Assembly: GCA_900552885.1 (NCBI GenBank)
Contig: USBM01000025.1
Location: 1-14,890 of the forward strand
Source of the DNA: an uncultured Clostridium sp.
GTDB taxonomy: Bacteria; Bacillota; Clostridia; Lachnospirales; Lachnospiraceae
Direction: 5' to 3'
DNA: 14,890 nt
Position 1 is the first letter of the stretch, and every line of letters begins with the position of its first letter. Below are positions 14,780-14,890 of this stretch, piece after piece. The position numbers were made by a program, and so were the translations under genes. The notes under the pieces are model-generated. The model saw nothing but the letters and a program-made list of their open reading frames with translations. It searched no databases and was not told the origin of the DNA.

Positions 14780-14890
14780 GCGCGAATGCAACTTTTGAAG
14801 TCAAGCATGAACTGCTTGCAGGTCAATGATTGACAAAAAAGTTATATGAGTGCAACGAACACTGAGAAACCGCAGGTTTCGAAGTGGCGT
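14780..14890 (+). ncRNA. Cloverleaf-like structured RNA element, copy B (cut by window end)
   Basis: From the -10 hexamer at 14764 to 14890 this copy matches copy A at 118 of 127 positions without gaps, in the opposite orientation. P1 5' strand is at 14780-14794, P2 at 14800-14834, P3 at 14849-14863 and P4 at 14866-14880 (loop GCA instead of GGA). The 3' strand of P1 begins AAGTGGCGT and runs off the window. Whether a 41-bp array and a gene follow cannot be seen. Confidence 0.65.

Noticed and set aside
4458..14890. Composite transposon or genomic island bounded by the inverted copies
   Set aside because: There is no transposase or integrase, the base composition is uniform, and the enclosed genes are ordinary chromosomal types. 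Kept only as a recombination possibility.

Overview
The window reads as chromosomal DNA of a low-GC Gram-positive anaerobe, most likely a gut Lachnospiraceae (Clostridia). The support is a two-part 2-hydroxyacyl-CoA dehydratase activase-type protein, strong AGGAGG-type ribosome binding sites, a lipobox lipoprotein with no outer-membrane machinery, and a Gram-positive style RND transporter. The family assignment is inference. All eight protein genes I support lie on the minus strand. No rRNA, tRNA, transposase, phage gene or CRISPR array was seen.

In the direction of transcription (high to low coordinates): a strong sigma-A promoter near 14654-14681 drives a tight three-gene operon made of an IMPACT/YigZ protein, an unrecognised lipoprotein, and a 1283-residue RND transporter with a long coiled-coil insert. 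A second promoter (about 9046-9075) precedes two adjacent genes that together correspond to the single, roughly 1400-residue activase/DUF2229 protein usual in Clostridia. A 460-base gene-free stretch follows. It holds a promoter, a cloverleaf-like structured RNA element and a 41-bp tandem array, and leads into a methyl-accepting chemotaxis protein with a 15-residue repeat tail. Next come a hairpin-rich gap, a small hypothetical gene, and an HtrA serine protease whose promoter carries four helically phased copies of a TTRTCACA-like box. The first 140 bases may hold part of a structured RNA of unknown type.

The most unusual feature is the RNA-like element. One copy (4458-4584, minus strand) lies upstream of the chemotaxis gene. 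A second (14764 to the window end, plus strand) is 118/127 identical with no indels. Each starts at an extended -10 promoter, so a transcript would begin just before a 15-position closing stem that encloses three hairpins. Seven of the nine differences fall in one hairpin, and several preserve or restore pairing. In the first copy the closing-stem sequence is then repeated as three small hairpins plus a final variant, joined by linkers carrying AGGAG. I do not recognise this element as a known RNA family. It is the best candidate here for something undescribed.

Functional links between blocks are limited. HtrA, the RND pump and the lipoprotein are envelope proteins. The activase pair belongs to anaerobic acyl-CoA or related radical chemistry, and the chemoreceptor to sensing. 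No single pathway spans the window.
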